Virus record (IMG/VR): IMGVR_UViG_3300010396_000579
Coordinates: 1-22,155 of that record
Origin: a virus
Length of the DNA: 22,155 nt
Reading direction: 5' to 3' (one strand)
The notes under the pieces were generated by a model. The model did not search any database, had not been told where the DNA came from, and saw nothing but the letters and a program-made list of their open reading frames with translations. The translations under genes were made by a program, and so were the position numbers. Positions 20,708 through 22,155 of the stretch are shown in pieces. The stretch's first letter is position 1, and the number at the start of each line of letters is the position of its first letter.

Positions 20708-22155
20708 ATGTCCGATCCTCGCGTCAAAACCATCTTCGAAGCTGACGACAAAGGCACGCAGGAGGCGATTGCCAATCTGCAGAAGGGGATGGAACGGCTG
20801 CGCGAAACCAACCAGCGCATGGCCAAGGAGGCCAGCGAGCACCACCATCACGAGGAAGCCTTCCACGCCAAGGCGCTGGAGTTCGGCAAGGAACAAGTTG
20901 ATTCGATCAAGGAAAGCATCGTCGAATACTTCACGCTCAAATCCGCGATCGAACTGACCACCGAGGCCCGCAAGAAACTGACGGAGGTTACCAAAGAGGC
21001 CGCTTCCGAGCGGCTGTCTACCTCGACGTCCCTGGTGGGCATGCTGCGCGATTCTGGCCAGATCCAGAATATCAGCATGTTCGAAAAGGCGTTCGAGCAA
21101 ATGCCGGGGCGCGACGAAGATAAGTTGCGGCGCATGCAGGAATCTCTCCGCACGCCGTTTCTGTCGCCCAAGGAATACGTCGAGAACGCCCGCGCCGCAT
21201 CGCATCTTGGCGCCTATACCGACACGACCGGATCAGGGGAACTGCTTGGGCAGATCGGCTACATGGCGCCAGGTCTTTCGCCTGAGCAGCGGGGACGATT
21301 GACGGTCGAGGCGTTGAAGCAAACCGGCAGCGCCCACGGCGAGCTATTGGAAGGGATTCGCGATGAACAGTTTCGCCGATTGGTGCGCGGTGGGGTGTTC
21401 GGCCAGGGGCAAGAGGGCGTCATGGGGGCGATGGGATTCGCTTCGTCGCTCCTGAAGGCAGGCGGCGGAACGAGGTCGCTCGCGGCATTGGAAGCCGTCT
21501 TGACCGAAAAGTTTGAAGCTCGCCCGGAACGCATGTACCCTTCCGACCGCCCGATTGACCCGAAGGATATTACTCGCTCGCATCTTGCCGGCCTGAATGA
21601 TCGCGAACGGTTTCAGTATCTTTTGACCCATCAAGGAGAGCTTGGAAACATTTTCTCCGAGAATCAAATCCCGGCCATGCGCGAAGCGATGGCGAATTGG
21701 CGCACCAGTGCGGCCGCATATTCAGCCGCGGCGGCCGCTCCAATTCCCCGCTCCCCAGCAAGCCCCGCGCTGGAGCGCGTCGAACGCAACAAGGCAATTG
21801 CCGCGGCTCACTCTCAATCCATGGCCTCTTACGCCGAAGAAGGAGAATTCAACGAGGAATTTTTCGGCGAGAAGGGTAGGCTCGAAGCCGTCTGGAATGC
21901 GAATTACGGCAAGAATCTCCTCAGCAATCGGGCCCGGATGGCGACGGGGACGCTCAATCGGGCAGTTGGAACGCTCTCCGACGAATCCGAGGCCGACGTG
22001 AACATGTCGACCCTGAAGGCCTTGGCTAATCGCGAAGGTGATCCCAATGGCCCGCTGCATCAGCTGTTTAGCGAAGCACTGCGCGTGCTCAGGGAAATCC
22101 GCGATCGGACGCCCACTCAAGAGGAAATGCTGCAGCGCTCGCGCGAACAAGCCAA
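20708..22155 (+). CDS. Tape measure protein, N-terminal part (runs off window)
   Basis: Open reading frame from ATG 20708 without a stop to the end of the window, at least 482 aa, so the gene is partial at its 3' end. It begins MSDPRVKTIFEADDKGTQEA and continues as mostly helical, charged sequence with coiled-coil character (LQKGMERLRETNQRMAKE), a His cluster HHHH, Ala-rich stretches and a Gly-rich segment. Location directly after a frameshift chaperone gene fits lambda H. No Shine-Dalgarno sequence precedes it, so initiation probably depends on ribosomes ending at 20705. It would set tail length and be built into the tail with the chaperone's help. Confidence 0.8.
   Translation, partial: MSDPRVKTIFEADDKGTQEAIANLQKGMERLRETNQRMAKEASEHHHHEEAFHAKALEFGKEQVDSIKESIVEYFTLKSAIELTTEARKKLTEVTKEAASERLSTSTSLVGMLRDSGQIQNISMFEKAFEQMPGRDEDKLRRMQESLRTPFLSPKEYVENARAASHLGAYTDTTGSGELLGQIGYMAPGLSPEQRGRLTVEALKQTGSAHGELLEGIRDEQFRRLVRGGVFGQGQEGVMGAMGFASSLLKAGGGTRSLAALEAVLTEKFEARPERMYPSDRPIDPKDITRSHLAGLNDRERFQYLLTHQGELGNIFSENQIPAMREAMANWRTSAAAYSAAAAAPIPRSPASPALERVERNKAIAAAHSQSMASYAEEGEFNEEFFGEKGRLEAVWNANYGKNLLSNRARMATGTLNRAVGTLSDESEADVNMSTLKALANREGDPNGPLHQLFSEALRVLREIRDRTPTQEEMLQRSREQA

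Overview
The window is a continuous block of tailed-phage (siphovirus, lambda-like layout) DNA, either a free phage or a prophage. Every supported gene is on the + strand and the genes are packed with 1-4 base start/stop overlaps. No integrase, repressor, replication gene, tRNA, CRISPR array or insertion sequence is visible, so phage and prophage cannot be told apart. The DNA is GC-rich. The host is probably a planctomycete. This is an inference from the protein style, the Cys/Pro-rich small secreted proteins and an array of CTAGCCA-type heptamers at 19815-19849, a repeat type I associate with planctomycete intergenic DNA. It is not proven.

Layout. (1) 1-4172 is an accessory and probable lysis region: small unknown proteins, a signal-peptide/lipoprotein-like protein, a papain-like Cys/His protein, a multi-span membrane protein, two very short linked genes (31 and 52 aa), an i-spanin-like protein (one membrane helix plus coiled coil) and a small secreted Cys-rich peptide. 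A strong rho-independent terminator at 4190-4235 closes this block. (2) 4256-7630 is a tail-tip/fibre block: a membrane-anchored coiled-coil protein, a fibre-family protein, a 738-aa modular fibre/adhesin with nine ~20-residue repeats, and a small partner. (3) 7627-11406 is packaging: a GC-rich, palindrome-containing segment that is a candidate cos region, a Nu1-like small terminase, two small genes and a GpA-like large terminase. (4) 11506-17051 is the head: a connector-like gene, a portal, an S49 protease with a scaffold nested in its 3' end (lambda C/Nu3 style), a decoration protein and the major capsid protein. (5) 17067-22155 is connector and tail: three head-tail/tail-completion genes, the tail tube, a 31-aa membrane peptide, a small helical protein, a gene with a convincing -1 frameshift signal where lambda has G/GT, and the start of a tape-measure gene that runs off the window.

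Most notable are the frameshift cassette at 20561-20605 (Shine-Dalgarno-like AGGAGG, nine A residues, perfect hairpin). Its -1 product ends two bases before the tape-measure start, which has no ribosome binding site of its own. Also notable are the nested scaffold start, the double stem-loop leader of the capsid gene, the candidate cos segment, the fibre repeats, and several genes of 31-61 aa.
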